NCBI RefSeq assembly: GCF_001949145.1
Contig: NW_019091462.1
Span: 858,253-922,252, forward strand
Source of the DNA: Acanthaster planci
Lineage: Eukaryota > Echinodermata > Asteroidea > Valvatida > Acanthasteridae
Direction of reading: 5' to 3'
DNA length: 64,000 nucleotides
Shown: positions 1-15,000 of the stretch, piece after piece
Layout: each line of letters begins with the position of its first letter
Numbering within the stretch: the stretch's first letter is position 1
Made by a program: the position numbers and the translations under genes
Notes under the pieces: generated by a model
What the model saw: only the letters and a program-made list of their open reading frames with translations
Told to the model about the DNA's origin: nothing
Databases searched by the model: none

Positions 1-3000
1 AATTCTGACAACTTCTCTCGGATGTCCTCAGGGGCTGTGTCATCTGCTTGCTGTTGACAAGTAATAGGAGATGGATATTCATCAAATTCATGGAAAAAAA
101 GTTGGGGTCCTAATCCATGTATAATTAGACATTTAAATTTGGGACTGTTTTAATAGGTTTTATTCATATTCCGATGGCACTAGATTTAAATCCTATCACA
201 TGTGCACTTAGATTGAAGCCAAGTTGGCAGAATATTATGAGTACCTATGAGGGTTTTTTCATCCAAATCCTGCCTTTGTGTTTGATTTTATCAGTACTGC
301 ATTAAGAAAACGTTGGTTTGTCCAGTCCTGTTACATTTATATCAATGACAGAATGTCCAATGTGATATGACAGACATTATGAATTGTGGTGAGGGCAGCA
401 TTCTCAGTTTGCAGTAGTGGGTTGCATCCCAGCTGCTCAACAGAAAAGGTTCTCCACCACAAAACCTCCACCAATGGTCCAAACATCACCAGGAATAGTA
501 CCAAGACAGAATTCCTCAAGGAATCATCAGTATTCACATACAGGAATGAGGGATGCATCAAAGGAGAAATGCAAGATGCCACACTTGGTATTTGCATTCT
601 CAACGATGGGGAAAAAAATTCGACAAAAAGGGATGGGCTTAAGAGATGAGAGGCAGGTGGGAAAGTCTATCCAGAGCCACTCCCTGGGGTGGAGAAGATG
701 ATACAAATGCAGACACAATCCAACCTTTCCCTCTCTCATTTAACTATATCTTAAACAACTGCTGAGACCAGCAAGGAATTTAAGAGAAGGATTACTTTCC
801 CTTCTCATACATTAACAGGCTTTATATCAAATTTCATCAATAAAGTAGTGCTGTGAAAAAACAATGTTCAGCTCCATTTGGGATGTTACTGTGAGAAAGC
901 TGTGGTTGTGAAACCTTTTTTTAAATGTAGAGTTGATAAAAAATGTATTATAAAATTCGGAAAGAGGTATCTGTTATGCTTTGAATGCATGAAGAGAAAT
1001 TACTTTGCTTTCAGTCATTGGAATACTTTAAATACTTTCATATGGGATGAAAGCTTCTTACAAAGCTTATTAATTTAAATGAGAACCATGAAATGCACCC
1101 TCATGAAAAGATATTCACAGATGTAAGATGTCAGATCTGCTAGGGCAAAATGGAATCTGGTCGCATGTTATTCTTCACACCTGCATTCCCCATTCCACAT
1201 GAATAACATCAAACTCTCAATATTACATGTAAGTGTTTGGGAGAATAATAATGCAATTCAAAGTAAAAAGAAGGACATCTGTGTCTGTTACAGTAAGACA
1301 CAACACGAAATACATCTCTGTTTGCAATAGTACAGATCAACAAGACAACCAGAAGAAAAGGAAATGTTGAGCTATGAAGACTGTCTTCTAATGCAGAGTA
1401 TGGAACAGGAAATCAATTAATCTTAGGACACACTGCAAAGCTGGTATACAAATCAAGAGCATGTAATGCCCATACCAAATCTAGATGTTTATTACTGGCA
1501 AGTGTTTTGGTACAGCAATGCTTAAGCAATTCTCAACTGTACTTACCACTTCTTCACTGGCCGTCTGTGGCCGTTCAGTTTGAGCTTCTTGTTCCACAGA
1601 GGGTGTCCTCTGAAGCAATGACAGGTGTATACCAGAGTCATCCTCAAGATCTTGGATAACCTGATCTTGATCTCTATTCTCTCTGCAAACAGAAGAGACA
1701 GACAAGGAATCCTGGATGATTTGCTCCTCTATGGCTCAACTTCAAGACACTTTTACTTTATCTAATTCATAAATTTATGGTAAATTTATCAGACCGAGTT
1801 TTGGAGCTACAATTCCACCAGAAATCAGAATGACCCTAATCTGGGTAAATAAGCACACATAAAATCTTATTTTTGACATGAATTGTTAAGGTACAATAGT
1901 GTTTTGTTCTGTTTTCGGTTTTTCAAGATATAGTTAAATCTCTTGTTACATCACCTTTTTCTGATAATGTCTATTCATTACATTACCATGTCTACTAGAT
2001 GTGGGCATGACATGTACTACATCAGTTGTCCAAACAAAAACTTCATGCCAACATAACCACTGTGATAAGCAGCTTTTGTAGTGTGTAAAACAACCTACTT
2101 ACCCTGAAACCAGCCAAACGGCATTGGGTACCCTGGCAGACTTGCGTAATGACCAGATGTAACGCACCATGAAGTTATAACGAGCCTGGGCAATCTTGAT
2201 CAGACTGTTCCGAGGTACATCCAGCTGATCATTGGAAAAAAGGGTAAACATTCAATATTAAGACTAAAAAAGGAACAAAAAGCAGTCATGATACGTTTTC
2301 ATCTGACATGTTAGATTGATAGTACATGTGCTGATTAATGTTTATCTCAGCTCACTGTTTGAGAATAGGGTTGCAGTAAGTTTTGAAAGAGATTTGGATT
2401 TGTACTTTTCATTCATAGAGCTCCTTTTTTGTATCAGTGATGGGGAGGTGATGCTATGTAGGGCATCTTTGGTAAACAAATTTTTGAATTTTTTTTAACA
2501 GTAACAAGGTATAAAGCAAATATCTGACTAAAATGCACAGTGAAGAAAGTGAACTTGGTATGTTTTATCTCATAACAAAGAAAGGATGTAGAGAAGAAGA
2601 CAGCTCAGGACAGTAAATAGTTTTCAGTAGAAGGCAGTGCAAGCTTTATGCATCGCATTGGGAGCATGTAACCACGAAATAAAAGACAGTCTGTGCAGGA
2701 ATCAATTTCAATGGTCAATAAATTGTAGCTGGTACGCACCGATCTGTGGTCGTATGTTATAATTGTGTAGTACTTGGCTTGTCTGCTTTCTTCTTTGGGT
2801 CCAAATTGTAGTATGCTAGGCATCCAGACTTCAGAGTCCGCCGACAGAAAACGAACCATCACAAAATCACCTGTCTGCAAACACAAAATGTCAAGATTTG
2901 ACAAGTGAAAACATGAGATCACTATGAAGTGGAAGTTTCATGCAATAATGGATTGACCAATTAAAAATTCAGATGCTACAAATGGCTTAAAAATTAAAAG

Positions 3001-6000
3001 TAATGTGAACATTCAACAAAAATATAGCAATTAGAGTTAGTATTTTATCAAAGAAATTCAAATTAATACTATCTATATTCTGCTTTCATACACAAACAGG
3101 ACAATGCAACAGCAGATACAAACGTATCTAAATATGCATGGCAGGCTGTACTTGACTTGGTATACATGTACAAGGACAGTGGAAGTCTGTTGTAATGGCC
3201 TCCTTCCATTGAAATAATTCCCCAACTTGGAACTACATGTATTGAGATTTGCATATTTGCCAACTCTGCCTGCAGCAAACGACTCACACCTCCAAGACAA
3301 AAAAACATGCCCTATATCAAATTTCAAATAACTGTTTATTTTTTCCCAAAGACAACGAGTACAACATGCTTGCTTGTTTTGGGGTAGATAGTTTCCTCGA
3401 CCCTGCTGAGCAAATGTCACTCTTCTAAGGTTTGAGTCCTGAAGCATATATACACTGACATTTCCAAGTAGTGGTTGCATTTTCCTAGCTTACAAGCATA
3501 TTTCCTACAGGCATTTTTTTCTTTCAGACACAAATTCTTGAATGTGAAGACTGGCTCAAATTGTCTGCTGGGCTATCAATGGCTAATCAACAGTGCAGAG
3601 ACCGAAACCAGACTCCAACCAAAATACTGAGGCTACTATATGCTTCCCATGTTTATCAAAGTTAGCATGAGGCATGATTTTGGGAGGGAGAGTTGGACAG
3701 AATTCCTGCTAGAAAGAGGCCAATTACCCAGAGGCACCTGTAAGTCACAGTCAACACTGTCCCTGTGAAATCAATCAACCCCACAGGACAATTTTGGAGG
3801 TAGGTATATTCCAACAGCAACAATATCTTCTTGTCAATAATATGGATTTTTATTCACAAAAGCACTTTCTGTCCGATAATTTTTGGGCCTAAAAGAAGAA
3901 ACAATATATGCAGTAAACAAGAAATGGTTTGAGGGCAAATTGCATGTTCGTCAGTACAAACATACTTGCCCATATTACCTACCACGATTAAGAGGTTAAA
4001 ATCAGCACTAAGCCTGATTAGAAATATGCCTTTTGAAATTTTCATGTTTACAAATGGCATCTGAACATTGAAATCTTGGACAAGGATGTATGTAGCTTTG
4101 ATAAAATGCATTGGGTATCATTTCTCTGACTGCTTAAATGGACTAGTTGATCTGCAGCCACTTTGCATATTAGACCCTGCTGGCTAAGCATATAATTTTG
4201 ATTTGTGAACAAACATTACACAGGCTTGGTGGACTGAGTTTGTTTCAAAGAAAGAGTCACAGAGAACAGATTAAGGTTGGTTTCTGCCACTGTAATCATC
4301 TATTGATATTCTCTGTCAGTAATGCGATGATAGATGGCTGTCAGGTAAGCTGATAATTCAATTATCAAGAGTCACACTATCCCTCTTTACTCACTCGTAA
4401 CAAAGGAGCTGGCCTGGCTCCTTGGGTCTCAATGACAAATCTGCTAGGAATGACTTCCTTGGTATCATCAGCTGTGAACCTTATCTCAACATGCCTTGCA
4501 TCAGTGATGCCACACACAATACCTGACATACAGCAAGATATGAGGGGAAAATCCCATGATACAATGGTAAACCTTTGCAAAAGTAAGCTGGCTTTAATTA
4601 CTGAAGTAGTTTCATCATTAACATATTTTACATCTTTATAATTGACAACAGTTGAAGGTATATTGTGTCATGGCTTTTATCAATAGACCGACACAAGCCC
4701 AAGTATCTCAGTTAACACAGCAAAGTACAATTCCCATATTGCAAGTTTGAATCTTGTTTCAATTGGAATGATTGGTTGCTGACCCCAAAACCCAAAGAAA
4801 CACTATTTTCAATTTCCATTCGATATCAATCAAACATAAATTCAAAAATACGAATTATTTTCAGTACAAAAGCAAATAGCAAAGTATATCAAGGTGTAGG
4901 TGCATGTATTCATTAAATTTTATTTGAATGTCTTTTCAAAACTTTGCACAAACTTTAAAAGTAGGCTAATTTGCATTTCCTAGTACTCATCGTAACTGAA
5001 CACAAGTATTGGTGCTGACTTCATTGATAATCTTATTAAGGCTGACTGGACTTTTCAAACTTACCTGGATAATACAGCCCATTCACACTGCTCCGTGCAA
5101 TGACCTTTGACCTTAGGGACAGCCTGATTGGGTAATTTTGTTCTGATACTGTTGACTTCATCTTTCTTGGGGCTTTGTGTTTCAGCTTCGTCTTTGTGCC
5201 CGGTCCACCCCTCACAACCACTCTTGCTTTTTTTACCTGTAAAGGTTCACAATTCACCAGCGAGTTTAGAATTTTTACAACCAAGACAGATATATAAAAC
5301 GAACTACATAACAGAGTGATTGGAGGGTGGATCTCAACAAAGACAAACTCTTTACAAGTTTTTTTGATAGATCTTGAGGTTTTCATGAGGCAATTTTGCA
5401 TGTCAAAAGCTGTTACAAACGGTTTGGTAGCATGAAGTTGGGAGAATTTTAAGGCTAATGGCTGAAAGGTGAATGCCTTTTGGAGACTTTTACTAGAATT
5501 CTCTCCTGAGCCAGCCCCAACCACAAATGGTAAACAGAACACACAACACAATACAAGTAACATAGTAATTTCAAAAACATGTAGAATTGTTCTTGAGCCT
5601 AGGAACAAGATAACTCAATATGCTGCAGGTTTGCTATTTTTATTGCATTAGACAAGTACCGATTTATGACAGCACACAAACATTATCCTAATGAAATACT
5701 AAGTTTCTGAATACAATCATTGTAGAATGAACTTTAGGCGGTTAATGCTGACTGGAGTATCTTTATATGTCCATGTATACTGGTTGGTATGGAGGAGGCA
5801 AAATTTGTGCAACTACATTGTTCATAAAAATCACCCTGTATAAATAAATTTGGGGGAACTGAAACATGACATGACATTGCATGAACATGACAATTTAAAA
5901 AAAAGAACTGAAGACTTAACATCTGCACTTACATAAAAATGTGCTGCATAACAAAATAACTTGTCCTTATTCCATGAACTTTACACTGATATTTGGGAAA

Positions 6001-9000
6001 AAAGAATGTCAATTGAGTTCGGTAAATTTACCTTTCATGTAAAAGGAAGTTGATAACATTACATTTTCTGAGCACAAAATTTTGAAATGTGTAAAAATAA
6101 CACAGTTTTCACTTCTTCAATTATGGTTATATAGTTATACTGTATTAAGGTGTTAGGTGCATCACAAACTAGATATTCACTCAGAATTGCTCAAAGTGAT
6201 GTGCACAATGAAGATATGTTGTCTCAATATTTACAACAGGAATTCATTAATAGAATGTACTTTATTTTAAAAAGAACACTGCACTTATTGCAAATTAAAA
6301 AAACTTTTAAAGATAATGCTGCTTGGTTTTTTCAATATTGCGCAGTAAATCAATTTACAATCCAACAAATATGCTGCAAAACAACAAATATACAAACAAA
6401 AGCATGCACATAAATTGCATTATTATTAATAAAAAAGAATGACTTTATAAAATATTTCCCCAAATAGGTGAGTGTTAAAACTGAAAATCCTATTGTCAAA
6501 TCTTTGAAATCAAAATGGTTTTTTTTTACCCTCTCTTCGATCTCACACTTTAGCCCTGTAGACAATTTTTGCATCATTCAGTATACTTTTCCGACAGAAA
6601 ATCAACTGGGTTCACATTACATGTAAGGCTCTTCAGCACAATGCAGCGCTATTTTATAGTCTGGGCAATAAATTTGTCATAAGAACTCATGAAATGCAAA
6701 GTATGTAATCTTAGGGAAAACAGGCTTTAAAAACTGAAATTAATATTTTTACACATTTGATAAAGACCGTTTATGAGACGTTTTTGATTCAAATAGCTAG
6801 ATCCCTCATCTGTGATTGGTAATCTACCTCATCATTGCTGGATTGATCATCATCATCACTGTCACGGACATTCCTCAGCTCTTCATCACTGGAGTCACTG
6901 CTGTCTTCCGATCTACTCCTATTATCATCTGACTCATCCTCTTCATCATCACTGTGATAGCTTCCCTCTGACACATCCTCTGCGATCCTTCTCTGCCTTG
7001 TTCCAGAAACCACTGAGGCATCTTCAAAGGTATCCTCTGAAGCCTTTGGCTGCCTCCTTTTGACAACTTCCTCTTTTCTGGGTGTGATCTCTTCAAGACT
7101 CCTCCCTGTAGATCCACCAGACTGTGACCCATTCATCTTCTGCCGGACTGCTCTCTGGATAGCATGGCTGTGCCTGAGATACCTGTTGCCGGTCTCTATC
7201 TCATCTTCTAGCAGGATGATGTCTTTCTCTGGCAGGGGCCAACCCAACCGGTCCAGGGCATCCAGACAGTCCTTGCGGTTGTCCAGAAAAGAGATGGGAT
7301 CTTCACAGTCAAACCTCCAAGAAAATTAATTAAAAGAGAAATCAACAGAGACTGACTGGAACATTTCTATACAATCACAAGGTAGCACCTTCATGTAAAT
7401 TGCAGAATATTATTTACTTGAAGTCAGCTTCAGGATGCTTATGTCTCATTAAGCTGAACAAGTTAAACAGTGCATCCAAAGACTTACTGGTTTCGTTCTT
7501 CTGGTGTGAGAGCTTTCCACACTATCCTGTCCAGCCTCTTGTTGAATCCACTGATAGCTTTCTCTAATTTCTCATCATAGGTTTTCAAGTCAATGCCATT
7601 GGGATTGACCAGGCTGATCTCTTGTTTGTTGTCTGTCACATGAGCCAAGGGTAGGATCTGTGTAACAAGTTGTTGGTTTTGACTAAAATGATGACTACAA
7701 TTAAAGAATGGTTGCAAACATAATTGTCACTGCAAAGTAGAATTTGTTGTTTAAGATCTAGTCTTGGTTCCAAGATGCTTTTAGTGGTATGATTTTTCAA
7801 CATGCACAGTTATTGCAGGCACCCTCTACACACAAACCACAGATTTAAAGGAGGTCTTGGAAATCTTGCATTGTAACAGTGTGTGACACATATGCATAAT
7901 TCAACAGGCGGGTCACAAGAACAATCGCATGGGGATACTGGTGAAAATTTATATGTTTGTAATAAGTTGGCTAGTTGGGGTTCCTGAAGCTGTTGCGTGC
8001 AGCATTGCATGCCTTCATGCAGCCAGCCTGCTAATGTGTAACTGATTAACAACAACCTAATAAGAGCGATTATCGCCAACAATTTCTCCTCTTTGCCTCC
8101 AGAAACATATTTCATTCAAGAAATCTATGATCAGTGTTGCTGCTTCAAATATCACACTTTTGGCAAATCCAGTAGATAAATTGAGAAAAAAATGTGGCCT
8201 TGTACAATTTGATCACTTGATGAAGAGCACTGATCTGCTGTTATTGTTTGAACTTTTCAAAGCCGAATTTCTTTCCTCGCGAAATCTGCTGTCTGACATC
8301 TTTTCTACCAAACAACGAATGAGAGAATGATCAGTTGATCTACACACAATGTACATGTGAGTTGGAAATTGCATGTCGTACATGTGCACTGGAATTAAAT
8401 ATATGGCAATGTTAAGCGTGATTATGCGTGACATAATGCAATACATGAACAAAGCTGCTCGGGATTTTCGAAGCAAAACTGCAAGATTCCCAAGAAGTCC
8501 TTTGCAGCCTTATGTGTAGAGGGCACCACTTTGGTGAATCATTGTACAGTCTAAAGATCATGCATGCCGAAACACTGCACCACTACAAATACCTTGGCAC
8601 CAAGACAACTCAAGGTCAAGCCATGGACTTTACAATGTATGTACATAAAAAGAATGCACAGCTCTAATGTAGCATTAATAAGCACCATGTGAATGGCCCA
8701 GATGCTCACTGATCTCATTTTGACAAGCATCACAATTACAAAGACTTCTTCACTTCACCTACTCAACATCACTGAAGTATACTTACATCATTGAAAACCT
8801 GTGAGATGATGTGTTTATCTAAGATGGGTACATATTTAGACCGTTGCTTGACCGCTGTTTTTCCTAAGGCATCGTAGATGGTCAGCTTACGAGCCTTCAA
8901 ACCATGTTTCTGCAGCCAACGTTTAGAGGACATCTTCAATGGGCTGTTGGAATAAATGAATGGAAGTGATAATGCAACCTGTTGACACTGACAAAACCGA

Positions 9001-12000
9001 TTGCTAAGGTGATAAAACAGTGTTCAACCAGGAAACACAAAACTGGGAGAAAATGACAGGTAAAATTGCTGCAGACAATTTACTCTTGAGTTGCCCAAGG
9101 TACATTCAATACATGAAACAAATAAAATTGGGTTGGTAACTTTTTAATACAAAACACCTAATAAGGTCAAATATATGCATATTTTCATTAAAAAACTGCT
9201 TTTGGGACTTACTCGACAACTTTCTTTTTCCTGGGTGCTTTCAGTTTTTGTTGTTCATTTTCAAGGCCTATGAGACAAAAATAACAATACTCATCATAGT
9301 TAACAAAGTAGGATCTACACATTTTTTCCTCAATAGGTATGCATGAAAGAAAACTCTAAACATCGCAGCAATTGAAATCTTCTTTTCTTTTGATTTAAAC
9401 CCGTCAGTGAGATTCCTCAAAGATCACTATGGACCAAACTTGAGGACAAATGGTCTCACTGTCCTGTGGGTGTCATACTGAGCTGATATGCTGACTTGTA
9501 GGCAAAGATATTAAAGTAATAATGCAATAAGTTTGTACTTTCCATGTTCATTGCTTGAACGTACCTTGGAGAGCTGTATTGACCCTTTCCTGCTGTTTGA
9601 GGAGCATACTTTTGGTCTCAGGAACCACCCAACCATCCAGGCTGCCTTTCAATCGCAGCCAACTTGTCTTGGTGTGATCTGAAGAAAATATAAACATGAA
9701 AATTAATTAGGCGTGAAATATCAAGAAATATATGCACAAGAAACGAAAAAAACCTCAACTACGAAAACAACAGTTTCATATTGAAAACGCAAAACATATC
9801 TAAGTCTACTGCAAAAGGAAATTATCTTCTTGAATAAGTTTCAACATACAGGTAACGTTTGGCTTGCTTTTCTTTGAAACAGCTGAGTTGGGTCGTGGTG
9901 GATATGTTGCTGTTCTGGTTCTAGGCTTGCATTTTTCATGGGTTGTTGAACTCATGCTTAATGACGACATAGGGCGACGCATTGCTGCTTGGTAGCCATG
10001 GGCACTAGTGGGTCGTGAGTTGCGGGGTGGGATGGGGCTTGCTGAATCTCGGCTGAGGATCTGGGAAGCTGATCGTAGACCAATAGCTGATGACGGCCTC
10101 TTTCTGGAAACATCAACATAAAGGAATCACACAATTTCTGCTGAACTAAAAAGTTATCATGGTATTGTTCCACCAACAAAGCATGTAAGTTTGGCAAACA
10201 CACGGAATCAAAAAAGTAATGTGTATTTGGGGATTCATGGGAATAGATAACAATGTATAGAGTCCCCTAACGTGGCACACTTCAACTTTCAATCCACTTC
10301 CCTTATACAGTATTCCCAAAGCTCTTGTTGAAAAAAATTCAAGTTAATTTGGTACTATAACCTTCATAATACAGGCTTTCAAACCTTTGAGAACAATTTC
10401 AATGTCATGAAATTTCGGACATTTCAGTCCAGAAACTGGGCAAGAATTTATCTGAGTGTTCCCTAATGTGCTACACTCGAAAAAATCTTGTAAAATCCCT
10501 ACAGAAACAAGTTACTAAATTCTAATAAAGTATTACTACCGCCACATAAAGCACAAGTTTGTTAAAGAGTTGTTTTTGTATTTTTGGGTGTATTTACAAG
10601 AGTCCATCTTGCACTTCAAGAAAAATGGAAAATCAAGTCAGAACTTTATAGCAGGTGAGTAAAATCAAGATTTTTGTATTGGGAGTTTTGCATGATTTTA
10701 GGTAAAAAATTGTTGTGACAAGGCACTAAAGCAAAAACATCAAGTGTGCCGCATTAGTGGCCATGCAATGTTCAACACTATTCGTTTGCGATGCAGCTTA
10801 AACCACTTCCTGCCAGTGATTCTGGATCCGAACACGTATGCTTTATATGCGTGGCCGGGGTCTCCGAACTCGGACAAAGGGAACTGGGCCCTGTAACAAA
10901 AGACTGTACTTGGAACAAAAGACCAGGCTGCTGGGCGTTACTGACATTTTTCACTCTCAAAAGTGGAGATAACCCAGCCTTGTTTTGAAACAGTATACCA
11001 CGGTTTGGGGCATTTAGAGTGAGCGGATTACCACCGGGGACAAAAGCACTCCACCATCGAAGCAATGAGCCACACAGCACCACTGCATGCTAATCTGGCC
11101 CCTATTGAAAAGAGGTCAGCAGCGCAATGAGCCAAGTTCGTGAACAAAAGAATATTACGTAACACCACAATTTCTGGGCTCTTTTTACAAGGCAGCAGGT
11201 CTGGTTGAAATACTCCAGCATCAATAGATGTTGACTGTCAGGCTAGAGTGGACACAAGACAGTCCTTCATGTGTTTGTAAATGTCCAGTAAATGAAGATA
11301 AGAATTTTTTAAGAATTTTGAAAACAAAAAAGAAAAAAATGATAATTATCCTGGACCAGAATCATCAACATTGATAACTGCCCCCGGCAGCAAGTGGTTA
11401 AGAAGCAGAAGGGGAATTTCATTTTGTTATAAAGTTGAGTGAAATTTTACAAAGTTAGTTGTATGAAAGATAACCCAACTGACCTGATGCCATGATCTCG
11501 TCCACATCCTAACTCCTCACTCCTAGAGTTCCCCCAGTCCAGCAGAGCACACTGTGCTCTAAGATCAGCCAGTTTCTTCATGTCATCTTTGCCTTTCTTT
11601 ATCTCCTCCTTCAGCAGTCGGACATCCTCACTTTCATAGGGCTGGGGACCTGCAATCTCGGGAGAGACACCAAGGAGCTCATCTGAGTAGTAGTGATAGC
11701 GCCCTCCAGAGTCTGCAGCAAGCAGAGCCAAGAAGTCATTGGCTTCACGGTCATTGCAGTTGAAGGAGATGGTGTGGATAGGAACAGCTTTCTGAAGCTG
11801 TACCTGGGCTAGGATGGTTTTGGGAGGCTGTAAATGGAAATAAAAGGAAAGGGAACAATCAGAAATTGCAGTAAGTGAAAATGAAGTATCTATCTGTCCT
11901 TTTGAAGTTTGCTATCCTACAAATCAGATGATATCATCAATGGAATGTAGAAATGGTTTGACAGAAAAATACTTTGAGTGACTATTTGTATTCTAGGGGC

Positions 12001-15000
12001 CTATTTAAAAAGTAGACAGCAAGTAAATTACAGTTATGAGTGGAAATTTAGGTTCCTGTTCAACTTGGGTACATGGTGTCCTCTTTTGTAAAATGTCATA
12101 GTGTACAGGAATGATAATGAAAATATCCAAGCTCACAACTTCAAATTCCTACTCACGTGATCAGGCCTGCCATCTGTCAGTAGATATACTGCCTGAGTGT
12201 TGACATCACTCAGTGCTGTCTTCAAGGCAGCCAGTGTGTTAGTTGATCCACTAATAGACAAGTTACGGACCCACTGCCATGCACCCTGTAAGCTGGATTC
12301 ATTGACTTCAACCATACGATCCCGCCATGACATGCTCCGACTACCAAATTTGACCAGGTTGAAACGAGACTTGTGTCGAAGTTGTTCCTATTGTTGGCAG
12401 TGAAAGAAAAGACATGCTTGTTACTGCATCATCACTTTTCAGTCCAATAACATTAACAAAGTTATTTGTTGACTGGAAATACTTCCAAAATATTGTTGCA
12501 AAAGCTTCCAGGTACTTCAAAGTATTAAGAGTTCATCATTTCTCAAAAAACAAGCTCTTTATTGTTAGGCCTGAGTTTGAAACATGGCTGTGATGTCTAC
12601 CTAACTACAAATATGATGAAAAGAAGAAGGTGCAATTCCCAACAAGTTTGGATTGATTTCCGTCATAAACATTAATCTTGGATGGCTATGTCCCATCTGA
12701 CTGACCTGCATGAGTTTGAGGAGCTTTTCTTTCACCAGTCCTAGGTGGTTCTCCATTGAGTTGGATGTATCAATCAGGATGTAAACTTCATTCTCAATGA
12801 TCGTCCCAAACAACTCTCTACTACCCTGCTGCAACCAGTCAATCCTTGAGAAAACATGAATGTAAACATTTCCAATTCATATTGGTTTGATTCATAAATT
12901 CAGACTTCAGTGTATAAGTGTCCTGAATGAGATTTGTTCATCTTCATCCAACAACCTCAGTCCAAGATAACAAATCCTAATAGTCCTGGTATCCTGCTAG
13001 CAGCTAATGCTGATCCACAATGTTGGGGCAAGCAGTAAGGCCTGTCCAAACACTAGTGCCTCATTATGTTCCAAATGTAAGACAGAAAATTGTGATGGTA
13101 TTCTGCTTCCCTGTCAAACAATAGTTTCTAGACATTATCTTTATAGGGTGTGCATTTATAAACTAAAAATCACCTTCTTTATTTCCTTACAGGTTCAACT
13201 CGAGACCTTATGGACGAGCAGTACCAAATCAGTGATCATCCCACCCACAATAACTCAAAATTAAGGTGCAAATAAAAAGCTAGAAAACAGCTCTTTACCT
13301 TCTTTGGTAGTCTTCCAGAGCTACAAGCATTTTCCTCTCATAATTTCGATGAATGTCGGCTGTGACGTGTACATGTTTGAGAGACCCATCCTTCCAAGTA
13401 ACATGGCAGAACTTATCACAGTACTTGGCATTCACAAGTTTGTTTCTCGTGGCCTGCATGAAATTTGAGAAATAATAAAAAAAAATTAAACAGGTGAATG
13501 TTTTGCAATGTTTGTCTTAATCAGACCTTCACTTTTACTTTAACTTTCATTGGCATATTTCTAAAAATCAGAATGATCAATTTGCAAATACAATAGTCAA
13601 AAATTTTTCATCAATTTGTGGAGAAAGCTTTTAATGTACTTAGGTGTAAGGTCAAAATACCGACGCTTTAGAAACAGTTCAACGGTTGGTGTTAATTCCC
13701 CCTCATCCGTTCGTTGGTTGGTTTGGGACAGTTCAATGGTTTGAAAAGAACCGTCTGCCCTGGACTGTCCAGCTTCACAAGCAACCCTGACAACAATGGA
13801 GTTTGTAGCTTATGCAGTCCTAGCTATAAACAATAGATCCTATTCAAGGAGAACTTCAGTGACCCCGGTCAGCCCCCTTGGCTAGCCGTAAGGATTAGTG
13901 ATTAACACCTTTGATGGAGACGCAAAATCAACTGCCTTCTAGGCTACAGACATTGTTCTAGCCTCAGAAACGTTTTGAGTGGGTAATTCATGACAAAAAG
14001 ACATTGCCACAAGATCAATGTTCACCTTTAAGTGGTTTTAGACTGGAAATAAAGAAGTTTAGGCCTCGAAATAGTACTAGCCCGGCGTACAAATTCTGGC
14101 GAAAAATGCTCCGGGCTATCTAGACTTGGTTCCTTGGTTGCCCGGTGGGCTAGTGAAAAACTCAGTACAGAACCTACCTGTAGTGTTAAAATTTAGATCA
14201 AAACACATGTATTGCTTTTGGTGATAATAAATGCATGATTGCAAAACCTTTAACTACAAGTGCATGTGGCATACAGCAAATCATGCGTCTTATTTTTCCT
14301 TTCCTTTTTTTCTTCATTGGTATTAAAGCTAACAACAATTTTGGGCTTTCTTTTTTTTGCATACGGACTAGTAAAACTCCAAACGGGCTAGTAAAATGCC
14401 AAGTTTACTAGTCCCGTGGGCTATCCAGGAAAAAAGTTAGGGCAAGGCCTGAAGCTTGTATGGAAGTGACGGGAAATGCCAAACACGGTTGCCTCATTTT
14501 ATGACCTGATCTATCGTCTCTGAAAGGAAATATCCACAAAGACACAACATGAATTTTTTTTTTAATTTTAGTCAGGTGTACCAAAATTCTTTGAAAGTAA
14601 TAAAAAAAGTCAAACTCCGCATCAAATAGTGCTGCAAGAAGATGTCAAGGTTTATTTTTGGTTTGGTTCAGACATGGTTTGGAAATTTTTTGCCGAACTT
14701 CAGATCGGTTGGGGTTAGGACATGTACACGCATGTACACGTACATGTACAATGCACACCGAGACATCAAAAAGCTCGGTACGAACATGCTGCATAGGCCT
14801 GTACAATATTTTTTAAATATTGTTTAAAATTATATTAATATAAATTGATCTCCTGTCTCTCCCCATCCATGAGCAACTTTGATTTGAATACATTTTTTCT
14901 AAACTGTTTCCCCAGAGTTCGTTTACGAGTACATTCCATACAAAGTTACCACCAGAGGTGTGACCGTATTTTGCCAACCAGATGCAGGTGTTTGGCTCAA

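Larger units (their letters stand above)
9850..13453 (-). other. VWA3B-like exons 9-13: second VWA domain with intact MIDAS, then basic Ser/Pro linker
   Basis: The domain begins in exons 9-10 and shows EVYILIDTSNSM (DxSxS intact). It continues with SISGSTNTLAAL (the MIDAS threonine) and AVYLLTDGRPDH (the third metal-site aspartate). It closes with PIHTISFNCND and GGRYHYYS. This is the only domain in the protein that should bind a divalent metal. Exon 13 is low-complexity, rich in Ser, Pro and Arg (for example RPSSAIGLRSASQILSRDSA), and is probably a disordered linker. Confidence 0.85.

Noticed and set aside
2605-5608. Treating the DUF4537 exons as a separate gene
   Set aside because: They start in phase 0 exactly as the acidic exon's inner donor ends, and no start exon was seen between, so they were kept in the VWA3B-like gene with a note on the alternative end.
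6812-7063. His-rich plus-strand open frame opposite the acidic exon
   Set aside because: It is the mirror of Asp/Glu/Ser-rich coding in the VWA3B-like exon, a predictable shadow.
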